A DNA stretch of 41,097 bases from Streptococcus parasanguinis (GCA_018365265.1 JAGZKI010000018.1:1-41097); one strand, 5' to 3'. Positions 8,072 through 16,885 are shown, numbered from the stretch's first letter. Numbers and translations: made by a program. Notes: generated by a model from the sequence alone, not told the origin.

Positions 8072-8115
8072 AAGGTGGAAGGTAAGTTATGGAATGTACC
8101 TTCCACCTTATTTTA
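8072..8115 (+). terminator. Intercistronic hairpin between binding protein and permease
   Basis: A perfect 13-bp stem (AAGGTGGAAGGTA at 8072-8084, TACCTTCCACCTT at 8097-8109) with a 12-nt loop is followed by a T-rich tail. Such hairpins attenuate readthrough or protect the upstream mRNA, which raises binding-protein levels above permease levels. The permease gene starts 35 nt later. Confidence 0.75.
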
Positions 8116-8144
8116 TTTAATAGTTTCATCTTAGGAGACGAACA

Positions 8145-9047
8145 ATGAGCGAAAAAAATAAAGTCGAAACAAAAAAGAAAGAACGCCTTAAAGAAAATAT
8201 TATGGGCTATAGCTTTTTAGCTCCAGCTTTAATATTACTTTTCATCTTTTTAGTGATACCTGTTGGTATGGTGATCTATTATGCCTTTACAGATTATTAC
8301 CTATTAACGCCTGAGGATAGAAAATTTGTAGGACTACAAAATTTTATGCGCTTAGCACAAGATCCAATCTTTATAAAAAGCTTCTTGAATACCTTGAAAT
8401 TTGTAGTTTGGATTATTCCAGTGCAACTTGGTGCGGCTCTCGGGATGGCCTTAATTGTTAATAAGAAACGTAAAGGAAATATGTTCTTTAAGGTAGCATT
8501 TTTTGCTCCTGTTGTGATGTCTCTTGTCGTTATTTCTATCCTCTGGTTATACTTGTTAAATCCAAATAATGGTTTGCTCAATGCTCTACTGAATAAAATT
8601 GGTATTTCTTCACAACCATTCTTGACAAGTCCAAAACAAGCCATGTATGCTATTGTATTTGTTTCTGCATGGCAGGGTGCAGGTTATCAAATGTTGTTAT
8701 TCCTTGGAGGAATGCAAAATATTCCACAAGATATTTATGAGGCGGCAGAGTTGGATGGATTTTCAAAATGGGCTCAATTTAGATATATCACGATGCCTTT
8801 ATTGAAACCAACTGCCTTGTTTGTACTCTTGACAACATTGATTTCAGCATTTAAATTGATTGTACAACCAATGGTTATGACTCAAGGTGGTCCATTGAAC
8901 TCAACAATCACTATGGTATATTACATTTATCAACAAGGTTTCACTGACCGTCTTGTTGGTTACTCAAGTTCGATTGCCTTAGTATTTACAACATTGATTG
9001 GTATGATTAGTCTTGTACAACGGCGAGTTTTGAAGGAGGATGATTAG
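8145..9047 (+). CDS. Sugar ABC transporter permease 1 (MalF/MsmF type)
   Basis: This 300-residue inner-membrane protein has about six hydrophobic segments. The first follows a lysine-rich N-terminus (MSEKNKVETKKKERLKE), with GYSFLAPALILLFIF as helix 1. The EAA loop that contacts the ATPase is visible as YEAAELDGFSKWAQFRYITMPLLKP. It belongs to the carbohydrate CUT1 permeases and pairs with the next gene. The stop at 9045 lies just before the start of permease 2, consistent with translational coupling. The start has an AGGAGACG site. Confidence 0.93.
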   Translation: MSEKNKVETKKKERLKENIMGYSFLAPALILLFIFLVIPVGMVIYYAFTDYYLLTPEDRKFVGLQNFMRLAQDPIFIKSFLNTLKFVVWIIPVQLGAALGMALIVNKKRKGNMFFKVAFFAPVVMSLVVISILWLYLLNPNNGLLNALLNKIGISSQPFLTSPKQAMYAIVFVSAWQGAGYQMLLFLGGMQNIPQDIYEAAELDGFSKWAQFRYITMPLLKPTALFVLLTTLISAFKLIVQPMVMTQGGPLNSTITMVYYIYQQGFTDRLVGYSSSIALVFTTLIGMISLVQRRVLKEDD

Positions 9048-9048
9048 G

Positions 9049-9894
9049 ATGAAACGTTTAAAACCGACTACTATTTTAGAATATGTTTTATTAATTCTAT
9101 TAGCAGGCCTCTTTCTATTTCCTATGATCTGGATGGTGGTTTCAGCAATGAAGCCAGAAGCAGATGTGTATAAGAATTTAACAAGTTGGAAAGCATTCTT
9201 ACCTAGTTTTAATCCAGCTGATTGGTTTAAACCTTACCAAGAAGTTCTTGCCCGTTTTAGTATTCTAACATATCTAGGGAACAGTATTTTTTATGCAGGA
9301 ACATTTGCACTTGGGTCTATTATAGTAAACGCCTTAGCGGGATTTGCATTTGCAAAAATTAATTTTACAGGTAAAAAAATTCTGTTTGGCTTTTTATTGG
9401 CATTGTTAATCATTCCGATGGAAACAGTGTTGATTCCTCAATTTACAATTATTAATTCACTTGGCTTAGTCAATAATCGTTTAGCGGTTATTATCCCTGG
9501 ATTAGCTAGTGTCTTTAATATTTATCTTTTCCGAAACTTCTTTATTGCCATTCCAGAAGAAATTATCGAATCTGCAAAAATAGATGGTGCAAGTATCTTA
9601 CGGATCTTTTTCAAGATTATGTTGCCGATGTCGAAACCGGCGGTTGCAACAGTTGGTGTTCTTTCCTTTATTTCTAGTTGGAATGATTATATCTGGCCGT
9701 TGATGGTTTTAACCGATTCGTCAAAATTTTCAATGCAGGTGGCGATTACAACCATTAATACAACTCAACCAGTTTATATCAATCAAGTAATGGCTGTTTT
9801 GACAATTTCTACGATTCCACTTATTCTAGTATATATCGTAGCACAAAAATATATTATTCAAGGTCTAGGTGGATCTGGTACAGGTATTAAGTAG
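9049..9894 (+). CDS. Sugar ABC transporter permease 2 (MalG/MsmG type)
   Basis: This 281-residue membrane protein has about six hydrophobic segments. Its EAA loop reads IIESAKIDGASILRIFFKIMLP. An early LLFPMIWMV-like segment and a C-terminal IIQGLGGSGTGIK tail are typical of MalG-type permeases. The ATG at 9049 was chosen because AAGGAGGA ends 8 nt upstream, whereas the ATG at 9040 touches that site. It forms the channel with permease 1. No ATP-binding subunit follows; the next gene is the GH32 hydrolase, so a shared ATPase such as MsmK, encoded elsewhere, is presumably used. Confidence 0.92.
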   Translation: MKRLKPTTILEYVLLILLAGLFLFPMIWMVVSAMKPEADVYKNLTSWKAFLPSFNPADWFKPYQEVLARFSILTYLGNSIFYAGTFALGSIIVNALAGFAFAKINFTGKKILFGFLLALLIIPMETVLIPQFTIINSLGLVNNRLAVIIPGLASVFNIYLFRNFFIAIPEEIIESAKIDGASILRIFFKIMLPMSKPAVATVGVLSFISSWNDYIWPLMVLTDSSKFSMQVAITTINTTQPVYINQVMAVLTISTIPLILVYIVAQKYIIQGLGGSGTGIK

Positions 9895-9903
9895 GTGATC
9901 AGT

Positions 9904-11358
9904 ATGAAGGAAAGCATTCGAAAAGCAAATCAGTATATCGATGAAAACAGGGTAAAGGTTAACCAGCAATATAGAGGAGCATTTCATTTGCTACCTCCTA
10001 TCGGCTGGATGAACGATCCAAATGGTTTTGTTTATTTCCGTGGGGAATACCATTTGTTTTACCAATTCTATCCCTATGATAGTGTTTGGGGTCCCATGCA
10101 TTGGGGGCATGCCAAATCAAAAGATCTTCTCCATTGGGAAGAATTACCAGTAGCTATAGCACCAAGTGAAAGCTATGATAAGGATGGTTGTTTCTCAGGT
10201 AGTGCTATTGTGAAAGATGACAAGCTCTATTTGCTGTATACTGGTCATGTAGACGATGAGGAAAAGCGCGAGGAGACTCAGTGTCTTGCGGTGTCGACAG
10301 ATGGCATTACCTTTGAAAAGTTGCCTACTAATCCAGTGATCCATGCTCAACATATTGAGGGGATCGCAGATATTGCAGATTTTCGTGATCCTAAAGTATT
10401 TGAATACCAAGGAAGCTTTTACGCTGTCGTTGCTTCTAAGACACCGGATGACAGAGGTCAAATTCTCCTATTTGCATCAAGTAATCTAGTAGATTGGACC
10501 TTTACATCGGTTCTATTAGAAGGTGAAAAAGGGCAAGGGATTATGTGGGAGTGTCCCGATTTCTTCCCTTTAGATGACAAATGGGTCTTGATCTTGTCTC
10601 CCATTGAAATGGAAAGGCAGCAAGAAAAATACTGGAATTTAAATTCGACGGTTGCCTTTATCGGTGACATGAATTGGGAAACAGGACGCTTTCATGTCGA
10701 TTCCTATGATGAATTGGATGGTGGTTTGGATTTCTATGCCCCTCAAACTTGTCAAGGACCAAATGGCGAACGTTACATGGTTGCCTGGATGCAAATGTGG
10801 CACCGGTCTATCCCCAGTCATGATTTAGCTCATGGGTGGGCAGGTAGTATGACTCTTCCAAGAAAATTGTCCTTGAAAGACGGACGATTGGTTCAGGAGT
10901 TACCTGAGTCAGTGAAAGAACACTTTCTTGTGGAGCATGCGTCAGAAACCATTGTTAAGGGCAATCAAATCATTATCCCAGCTAGAGGGAAACAAACCTT
11001 GTTTGAGCTAGATGCCAAACCGGGTCGCTCCTTTATCCTTGGTTATGGCGAGGAAACTGATCCTGATAGTGTCTTGCAATTGGTTTATGACGCCTCTCAA
11101 AAACGCTTTAGCATAAGTCGAGACCAATTTGGGCACCCCATTTCTGGAAAAGAAAATCCAGCATTTCAATCGAGATGGATTCAGTTGGATGCTGAAAAAG
11201 ATCATCATTTTTCGATCATTCGCGATACCAACTCAATTGAAGTATTCGTGGATGGTAAAACTCTCTCCATGACCTTTTATGAAACGAGTCAGAATCCCGT
11301 CTATACTCTCACGGCAGATGAAGGAGTCGATTGGGTCGTAAAAACCTATCAAAAATAG
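9904..11358 (+). CDS. GH32 beta-fructofuranosidase (sucrose / sucrose-6-phosphate hydrolase type)
   Basis: This 484-residue cytoplasmic enzyme hydrolyses a terminal beta-fructofuranoside. The three GH32 catalytic motifs are intact: WMNDPNG with nucleophile D38, FRDP with D162 stabilising the transition state, and WECPD with acid/base E216. A C-terminal beta-sandwich follows (SIEVFVDGKTLSMTF). It has no signal peptide, so it acts on sugar after import. Because the neighbouring importer is an ABC system, which does not phosphorylate its cargo, free sucrose or short fructo-oligosaccharides are the likely substrates. The ATG at 9904 has AGGTGA 5 nt upstream; a GTG at 9895 is less likely. It is the last gene of the operon. 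Confidence 0.92.
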   Translation: MKESIRKANQYIDENRVKVNQQYRGAFHLLPPIGWMNDPNGFVYFRGEYHLFYQFYPYDSVWGPMHWGHAKSKDLLHWEELPVAIAPSESYDKDGCFSGSAIVKDDKLYLLYTGHVDDEEKREETQCLAVSTDGITFEKLPTNPVIHAQHIEGIADIADFRDPKVFEYQGSFYAVVASKTPDDRGQILLFASSNLVDWTFTSVLLEGEKGQGIMWECPDFFPLDDKWVLILSPIEMERQQEKYWNLNSTVAFIGDMNWETGRFHVDSYDELDGGLDFYAPQTCQGPNGERYMVAWMQMWHRSIPSHDLAHGWAGSMTLPRKLSLKDGRLVQELPESVKEHFLVEHASETIVKGNQIIIPARGKQTLFELDAKPGRSFILGYGEETDPDSVLQLVYDASQKRFSISRDQFGHPISGKENPAFQSRWIQLDAEKDHHFSIIRDTNSIEVFVDGKTLSMTFYETSQNPVYTLTADEGVDWVVKTYQK

Positions 11359-11382
11359 GAAATCAATAGCCTCCTAAAGAAT

Positions 11383-11413
11383 AAAAGACAAGTCTTGTGA
11401 CTTGTCTTTTTGT
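11383..11413. terminator. Bidirectional terminator between the GH32 gene and mleP
   Basis: A 12-bp stem (AAAAGACAAGTC/GACTTGTCTTTT) with a 4-nt loop has T runs on both strands. It serves the convergent GH32 gene (plus) and mleP (minus). Confidence 0.9.
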
Positions 11414-11416
11414 TCT

Positions 11417-12691
11417 TTAAGAGAGGACAGAAGCGAGGAGCCCTCCCAGAATGAGGATGATGGCCCCGCTGAGTCGGTTGGCCATTTGGGCGAAGGCGAT
11501 CATTTCCATACGATCAGATGCGGAGAGAACAGCGATATTTCCGGTTCCTCCCATGGAGTTATTGATCATACCAGATCCGATAGCAGTCTCGACTGGATAC
11601 AATCCAACCAGTTTTCCGATCAAAGCAGAAGCAAGCCCCATAGCTAGAACAGAGGTCAAGCTTAGGAGAATGAATTGCCAGGTCATCGCCATAGCTAGAG
11701 TTGAAAGGTCAATCAAGGAAAGACCAATCCCAGCTAGGACTGCATGGGTGAGGTTGGTCATAATGACTTGGTTGAACATAACCACACAGTTTTCCAAAGG
11801 TTTTGGGACAGCATTGAAAGCTTTCAGGATAAAGACGATGATAATCATGAAGGCATAACTGTGGATTTTTGGAACAAAGGCATTGCAGATGACCCCGAGA
11901 AGAAAAATACTAAAGGCAAACATCATTCCAACTCCGATTTGGGTCGGATCAAGTGTGAGTTTTTCTTTCTTCAATTCATCTTTATTGACGGGAATCAAGA
12001 CACCGTGACCATTGTAAGGACTGTCTGCAAAGATTTTGACGATCAAAACAGCTCCAATGATGGCAAGGATATTACCAAGTGTGGTAGCGGGTGCCAATTG
12101 AGAGAAGATGGCTGCTTGGCTTCCATGGAGATTAGCAGCGTATATCTTTGAAAGAGGCAGGATTCCAGCTCCCATTCCTCCGACCATTTGTGGGAATGAA
12201 ACATAGAGAATCGAATGTCCAAATCCTTGTCCCAAAAGGCTTCCAATGATCCCAACAGAGAGAGCCCCAATGACCATGGTGACCAAGGAAACAGGAATAA
12301 AGCGAGCGGAAGCTTTTACCAAGAGATTGCGATTCATCCCTAGAATAGCCCCACAAATCAAGGCTGCGATATAAAAATCCAGAAAGCCAAAGGAATCTCC
12401 CAAAAAGCCCTTGGTGGCTGTGATAATATTTGCTGGAATAACATGGAAGGTCGCTAGAAGAGTAGCTCCTAGTAAGGTGAAGACGGATCCTCCACCTAGG
12501 TAAGAATTCATAATTGGCAGTTTCTCACCGATAAAGTAGAGAAGATGCCCCATGACGACCAAAAGTAGGGTTAATCCGAGCATATTGAGTGGGAGTTTCC
12601 CCATAGCAATCGTCACCGCGAGAACGATGACGATGAATGCATATAGAGGGAGACTGACACCGGAAATGTTGATTTCATTCAATTTTTTCAT
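11417..12691 (-). CDS. mleP: 2-hydroxycarboxylate transporter (malate/lactate exchanger type)
   Basis: This 424-residue polytopic membrane protein belongs to the 2HCT family (CitP, MleP, CitS). It shows about eleven hydrophobic segments and the two family reentrant-loop motifs, GGMGAGILPLS near the middle and NSMGGTGNIAVLSASDRM near the C-terminus. It lies directly downstream of the malolactic enzyme gene (22 nt gap), so L-malate uptake in exchange for L-lactate is the likely job. This electrogenic exchange, together with decarboxylation, builds proton motive force. A citrate or plain malate symport role cannot be excluded from sequence alone. The ribosome-binding GGAG lies 14 nt from the ATG, unusually far. 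Confidence 0.88.
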   Translation of the reverse strand: MKKLNEINISGVSLPLYAFIVIVLAVTIAMGKLPLNMLGLTLLLVVMGHLLYFIGEKLPIMNSYLGGGSVFTLLGATLLATFHVIPANIITATKGFLGDSFGFLDFYIAALICGAILGMNRNLLVKASARFIPVSLVTMVIGALSVGIIGSLLGQGFGHSILYVSFPQMVGGMGAGILPLSKIYAANLHGSQAAIFSQLAPATTLGNILAIIGAVLIVKIFADSPYNGHGVLIPVNKDELKKEKLTLDPTQIGVGMMFAFSIFLLGVICNAFVPKIHSYAFMIIIVFILKAFNAVPKPLENCVVMFNQVIMTNLTHAVLAGIGLSLIDLSTLAMAMTWQFILLSLTSVLAMGLASALIGKLVGLYPVETAIGSGMINNSMGGTGNIAVLSASDRMEMIAFAQMANRLSGAIILILGGLLASVLS

Positions 12692-12712
12692 GGTTGTTCA
12701 GTCAGCTCCTTA

Positions 12713-14335
12713 TTAGTATTTTGGATACCATTTAAGGTCACGTACAGCTTTTGCCATATCTGTTTCTTTGGCTTGTGCAAGCCCTTGTTCTTGAGCTTTC
12801 TTGGCAACAGCTTCAGCCACCTTGATAGACACGTCAGCTACATATTGGAATGGTGGAAGGACTGGCGCACCTGGTTGACCTGGATTGACAATACCTGACA
12901 ATGAGTGAGCTGCTGCCCCAATCATTTCATCTGTCAACAATTTGGCTTCAGATGCTAACATACCAAGACCAAGACCTGGGTAGATCAAAGCGTTATTGGC
13001 TTGACCGATTTCATAGTCCACACCTTTGTAGCTGATGGTTCCTGAAGGAACACCGGTAGCGACAAAGGCTTTACCGTCTGACCATTCGATGACTTGTTGG
13101 GCTGTTGCTTCCAATTTCTTGGTTGGGTTAGAAATTGGGAAGATAACTGGGCGTTCAGTGTTTTCACACATGGCTTCAACCACTTCTTTAGTGAAGGCAC
13201 CTGGGTTTGTAGAAGTTCCGACCAAGATCGTTGGTTTTACTGTTTTGATCACTTCAAGAAGATTGGTCATATCGCCTTTACCTTCGAAGTCAGAACGTTT
13301 TTTAGCAAATGGTTTTTGAGCTGGCGTCAAATCTTCCATATCGTCAAACAAAAGACCTTGTTTATCGATCATGAAGAAACGTTTGTAAGCTTCTTCTGGA
13401 GAAAGCCCTTCAGCAACCATTTCAGCGTGAACACGGTCTGCGATACCAGCACCAGCAGAACCACCACCATAGCAAAGGTAAACTTGGTCTGTCAATTTTT
13501 CACCAGTGATATCCATCGCTCCAAAGATACCACCCAAGACAACGATCCCAGTTCCTTGAATATCATCGTTGAAAGTTGGGATTTCTTTCTTGTAACGGTT
13601 CAAGATATCAGCCGCATTTGAACGACCGAAGTCTTCCCAGTGAAGGTACAATTTAGGGAAAAGTTTTCCAGCTGTTTGAACAAATTGATCGATAAAGGCA
13701 TCGTATTTTTCACCACGGACACGTTCATGACGGTTTCCGAGATACATTGGATTATTCAACAATTCTTCACGGTTGGTACCAGCATCGATGACAAGAGGCA
13801 TAACGCAAGCTGGATCAATTCCGGCTGCAGCAGTGTAGACCATCAATTTTCCGACAGAGATGTCGACCCCTTGGACACCCCAGTCACCGATACCAAGAAT
13901 TCCTTCTGCGTCAGTTGCAACGATCAAGCGGATATCGCGATCGCCAGCCGCATTTTTCAATGTTTCTTCGATATTTTCTGGGTGGTTAATATCAAGGTAA
14001 GCGGCATATTGTGGGTCTACAAAGAGTTCAGAATATTGTTCAATGGTGTCTGCGATCACTGGATCATAGACGATTGGGTTGAACTCAACGATGTGTTGGT
14101 TAAAGAGGTAGTAGAAAAGAGTACGGTTTGTATTGAAAATTTCCATCAAGAAAAGACGTTTTTCAAGGTCTGATGGTTTGCGCAAGAAATGTTGGTAAGC
14201 TTGTTCAGCTTGTTCTTCGATGGTTTGAACATATGGAGGAAGAAGACCGATCAGGCCAAGTTCTTTACGTTCTTCCATTGTGAAAGCAGTTCCTTTATTT
14301 AAGAAAGGATTGTTTAAAATTTCATGTGATTTCAT
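12713..14335 (-). CDS. mleS: Malolactic enzyme
   Basis: This 540-residue cytoplasmic enzyme converts L-malate to L-lactate and CO2 with NAD+ and Mn2+ and relieves acid stress. It is a malic-enzyme homologue. It shows LMVYTAAAGIDPACVMPLVIDAG-type substrate-site sequence, FNDDIQGTGIVVLGG, the dinucleotide-binding GGGSAGAGIA, and VGTSTNPGAFTKEVV followed by FPISNPT. Malate dehydrogenase (decarboxylating) is the alternative reading. The adjacent 2HCT transporter and divergent LysR gene match the streptococcal and lactic-acid-bacterial mle locus and favour the malolactic enzyme. It is the first gene of the mleS-mleP operon. A GAGGAG site precedes the start. Confidence 0.93.
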   Translation of the reverse strand: MKSHEILNNPFLNKGTAFTMEERKELGLIGLLPPYVQTIEEQAEQAYQHFLRKPSDLEKRLFLMEIFNTNRTLFYYLFNQHIVEFNPIVYDPVIADTIEQYSELFVDPQYAAYLDINHPENIEETLKNAAGDRDIRLIVATDAEGILGIGDWGVQGVDISVGKLMVYTAAAGIDPACVMPLVIDAGTNREELLNNPMYLGNRHERVRGEKYDAFIDQFVQTAGKLFPKLYLHWEDFGRSNAADILNRYKKEIPTFNDDIQGTGIVVLGGIFGAMDITGEKLTDQVYLCYGGGSAGAGIADRVHAEMVAEGLSPEEAYKRFFMIDKQGLLFDDMEDLTPAQKPFAKKRSDFEGKGDMTNLLEVIKTVKPTILVGTSTNPGAFTKEVVEAMCENTERPVIFPISNPTKKLEATAQQVIEWSDGKAFVATGVPSGTISYKGVDYEIGQANNALIYPGLGLGMLASEAKLLTDEMIGAAAHSLSGIVNPGQPGAPVLPPFQYVADVSIKVAEAVAKKAQEQGLAQAKETDMAKAVRDLKWYPKY

Positions 14336-14389
14336 TGCGAAATACTCCTCATAAATAATTTATCTGTAAGATTTTTTCTCACGCAAGCC

Positions 14390-14419
14390 ATTATAGTCTT
14401 CTGTATTTCTTATAGTCAA
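14390..14419 (-). promoter_or_regulatory. mleS-mleP promoter
   Basis: On the minus strand, TTGACT (14419-14414) and TATAAT (14395-14390) have an 18-nt spacer. The LysR-type palindrome at 14431-14451 lies just upstream of the -35 element, the usual activator position. Confidence 0.8.
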
Positions 14420-14430
14420 CTTCCCTTATC

Positions 14431-14451
14431 CTTATAAAAAATTTTTATAAG
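14431..14451. promoter_or_regulatory. LysR-type (MleR) binding palindrome
   Basis: Perfect 10-bp arms CTTATAAAAA and TTTTTATAAG flank one central A. Weaker symmetry extends outward (CCTTA on the left, TAAGG on the right). It contains the T-N11-A spacing of LysR boxes and lies between the divergent mleS and mleR promoters, so it probably controls both. Confidence 0.7.
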
Positions 14452-14462
14452 TAAGGCTTTTG

Positions 14463-14471
14463 TGTTAGAAT
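14463..14471 (+). promoter_or_regulatory. Candidate mleR promoter (extended -10)
   Basis: TGTTAGAAT is an extended -10 element (TGn plus TAGAAT), 12 nt downstream of the LysR palindrome and about 37 nt before the mleR start. Confidence 0.5.
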
Positions 14472-14507
14472 GAAGGAAATGGAAATTGTAGAAATAGAGG
14501 GATAGAG

Positions 14508-15392
14508 ATGAATATCCGGGACTTGGAATATTTTTATCAACTGTCGAAATTAAAGTCTTATACAGATGTGGCGCATTATTTTCAAGTGAGTCAACCGACT
14601 GTGACTTATGCCATCAAGCGTTTAGAGGACCACTATGCTTGCCAGTTGGTGGAAAAATCGTCTTCTAATCGTGTCTTGCACCTAACTCAGCCAGGGAAGG
14701 TTTTAGCCAATCACGCGCGAGAGGTTTTAATTGAAATCGAAAAGACGGAAAAAGCTGTTGAACGAAGTAAAAAGAATCTGTTGCGCATTGGATTACCGCC
14801 ATTGATCACTAGCGATATCATGAAAAAATTTGGGACGCATGATGAAGAGCTTGAGATTTTTCGTCAATCGCAATTGGTGCAATTAGGTTCTAGGGATTTG
14901 ATGCGATTGTTGGTGCGTGGAGATTTAGATTTTAGTCTACTGGGAAGCTTAGAGCCTATCTCGCACGCGCATTTGACCAGTCAGCTCCTGTATAAAAAAG
15001 AATTTTTTGTGATTGTTTCAAAGGATCATCCACTAGCAGATCGCAAGGAAATTTCTTTTAAAGAGGTGTTAGAGGAGACCTTCATTCTGTTAGATGAGCA
15101 TCATGTCCACATGACGGCTTTTAAACGCTTGAATGCTCGCTTTGATGATTTGGCCCAGTCTACTGTTGTCTTGACCGATTCCAACTTGGTCTTGAGTTTC
15201 ATCGAAGAAAATTTGGGAATTGGTCTCATGACCGATCTGACTCTCTTTCCAGAATATCCAAATGTTGTCAAAATTCCGCTGGTTGAAGAGGAAAAAACAG
15301 TCTTTTATATTAGTTATGCCTATCCAAATGAAGGGGAACCCCAAGCGCTTCTTAGCTCCTTTATTGAACGGTTAGAGAAGTGTGGAAAATAA
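14508..15392 (+). CDS. mleR: LysR-family regulator of malolactic fermentation
   Basis: This 294-residue transcription factor has a classical LysR N-terminal winged HTH (MNIRDLEYFYQLSKLKSYTD, then VSQPTVTYAIKRLEDH) and a two-lobed co-inducer domain (LRIGLPPLI, LDFSLLGSLEP, GIGLMTDL). It is divergent from mleS, with a 172-bp shared regulatory region that holds a LysR-type palindrome. By synteny with MleR of other streptococci and lactococci it should activate mleS-mleP in response to malate. The start follows a weak AGAGGGATAGAG site. Confidence 0.88.
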   Translation: MNIRDLEYFYQLSKLKSYTDVAHYFQVSQPTVTYAIKRLEDHYACQLVEKSSSNRVLHLTQPGKVLANHAREVLIEIEKTEKAVERSKKNLLRIGLPPLITSDIMKKFGTHDEELEIFRQSQLVQLGSRDLMRLLVRGDLDFSLLGSLEPISHAHLTSQLLYKKEFFVIVSKDHPLADRKEISFKEVLEETFILLDEHHVHMTAFKRLNARFDDLAQSTVVLTDSNLVLSFIEENLGIGLMTDLTLFPEYPNVVKIPLVEEEKTVFYISYAYPNEGEPQALLSSFIERLEKCGK

Positions 15393-15501
15393 GGAAGCTG
15401 GTTTAAAATAGACCAGTAGAAAGTGTCTTGAATAAAATGAGGCATGTAGAGAAAGGAAATTCATGATTTCGCTTTGTCTGCCAGCCTTTTTTGGCGTTTT
15501 T

Positions 15502-15510
15502 TGGTATAAT
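15502..15510 (+). promoter_or_regulatory. Extended -10 promoter of the xseA operon
   Basis: TGGTATAAT is a perfect extended -10 element with TATAAT at 15505-15510. No good -35 hexamer lies at the standard spacing. The open frame that starts at 15491 runs through it, so the xseA start is downstream. Confidence 0.65.
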
Positions 15511-15544
15511 TAAACTTGATCATATTCTGCAGAAAGGAGTTCCT

Positions 15545-16885
15545 ATGTCCAACTATTTATCCGTATCAAGTTTGACCAAATATTTGAAATTAAAATTTGA
15601 TAAGGATCCCTATTTGGAAAGGGTTTATCTGACAGGGCAGGTCTCCAATTTCCGAAAACGTCCCAACCACCAGTATTTTTCATTAAAGGATGAAAAAGCG
15701 GTTATTCAGGCGACGGTCTGGGCTGGGGTTTATCGAAGCTTTGGTTTTGAGCTAGAAGAAGGCATGAAGATCAACGTCATCGGTCGCATTCAGCTCTATG
15801 AGCCAAGTGGGAGTTATTCCATTGTCATTGAAAAGGCTGAGCCAGATGGGGTAGGGGCCTTGGCCATCCAATTTGAGCAACTCAAGAAAAAGTTGACCGA
15901 AGAAGGGCTCTTTCAGGACCGGTGGAAGCAAGCTCTGCCACAATTTCCAAGAAAGATCGGGGTCATCACCAGTCAAAGTGGGGCCGTGATTCGTGATATT
16001 ATCACAACGGTGGGCCGACGCTTCCCTGGTGTTGAGATTGTGCTCTACCCGACCAAGGTTCAGGGTGAAGGTGCATCTAGCGAGGTGGTTGCTAATATTC
16101 AAAGGGCTAACCAACGGGATGATTTGGATGTCTTGATTATCGGTCGTGGGGGTGGTTCGATTGAAGACCTCTGGGCCTTTAATGAAGAAGCAGTGGTGCG
16201 AGCCATTTTTGAATCGCGGATTCCGATTATCTCCAGTGTTGGACATGAGACAGATACGACTCTGGCCGATTTTGTAGCAGACCGACGAGCCGCTACTCCG
16301 ACAGCCGCTGCTGAATTGGCCACTCCAGTAACGAAATTGGATCTCTTGTCCCATTTACAAAAGCAGGAAAATCGCATGGCAACAGCCATGTCCAATCGCT
16401 TGGCCTATAATCGTGAACGTTTGGCCAAATTAAGTCAATCGGTTATTTTTAGACAGCCTGAAAGACTCTATGATGGCTACCTACAAAAGATTGACCAGTT
16501 GCAATTGCGATTGAAACAAGGGATACGCGATGCTTATGGACAAGGGGCTAATCAGTTGCAAGGTCTGCGTCATCGCTTAGAAGCCATGTCGCCTTTGCAT
16601 CGTATTGAGCGCTACCAAGATCGCCTGCTCCAAGATAAGAGAATCTTAACCAACCGAATGGAACAAGTTTTAAAAGAGCAAAAAATCAAGGTGCAAAGCT
16701 TATCAGAAGCCCTCTTGATGCTCGATACCAGTCGGATTATTGCGCGTGGTTATGCCATGGTTAAGGAAGGAGATCAGGTTCTAGATTCGGTTGCGAAAGT
16801 AACAGAAGGGGACCCGCTGTCACTCATCATGAGAGATGGTCAGTTAGAAGTAGAGGTAAAACATGTCGAAAGAAAAGAAATTTGA
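15545..16885 (+). CDS. xseA: Exodeoxyribonuclease VII large subunit
   Basis: This 446-residue protein is the catalytic subunit of ExoVII, which degrades single-stranded DNA to short oligonucleotides. It has the N-terminal OB-fold (YLTGQVSNFRKRPNHQYFSLKD), the central nuclease core (KIGVITSQSGAVIRDI, IIGRGGGSIEDLWAFNEE, SVGHETDTTLADFVADRRAATPT) and a long coiled-coil C-terminus. The ATG at 15545 has AAAGGAG upstream. It overlaps xseB by 23 nt and heads a tightly packed run of six genes that ends with recN. Confidence 0.96.
   Translation: MSNYLSVSSLTKYLKLKFDKDPYLERVYLTGQVSNFRKRPNHQYFSLKDEKAVIQATVWAGVYRSFGFELEEGMKINVIGRIQLYEPSGSYSIVIEKAEPDGVGALAIQFEQLKKKLTEEGLFQDRWKQALPQFPRKIGVITSQSGAVIRDIITTVGRRFPGVEIVLYPTKVQGEGASSEVVANIQRANQRDDLDVLIIGRGGGSIEDLWAFNEEAVVRAIFESRIPIISSVGHETDTTLADFVADRRAATPTAAAELATPVTKLDLLSHLQKQENRMATAMSNRLAYNRERLAKLSQSVIFRQPERLYDGYLQKIDQLQLRLKQGIRDAYGQGANQLQGLRHRLEAMSPLHRIERYQDRLLQDKRILTNRMEQVLKEQKIKVQSLSEALLMLDTSRIIARGYAMVKEGDQVLDSVAKVTEGDPLSLIMRDGQLEVEVKHVERKEI

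Noticed and set aside
13094..13621. Plus-strand frame of 175 codons
   Set aside because: It lies wholly antisense to mleS, which has complete family motifs.
15752..16354. Minus-strand frame of 200 codons
   Set aside because: It is antisense to xseA, has no start signals and resembles no family.
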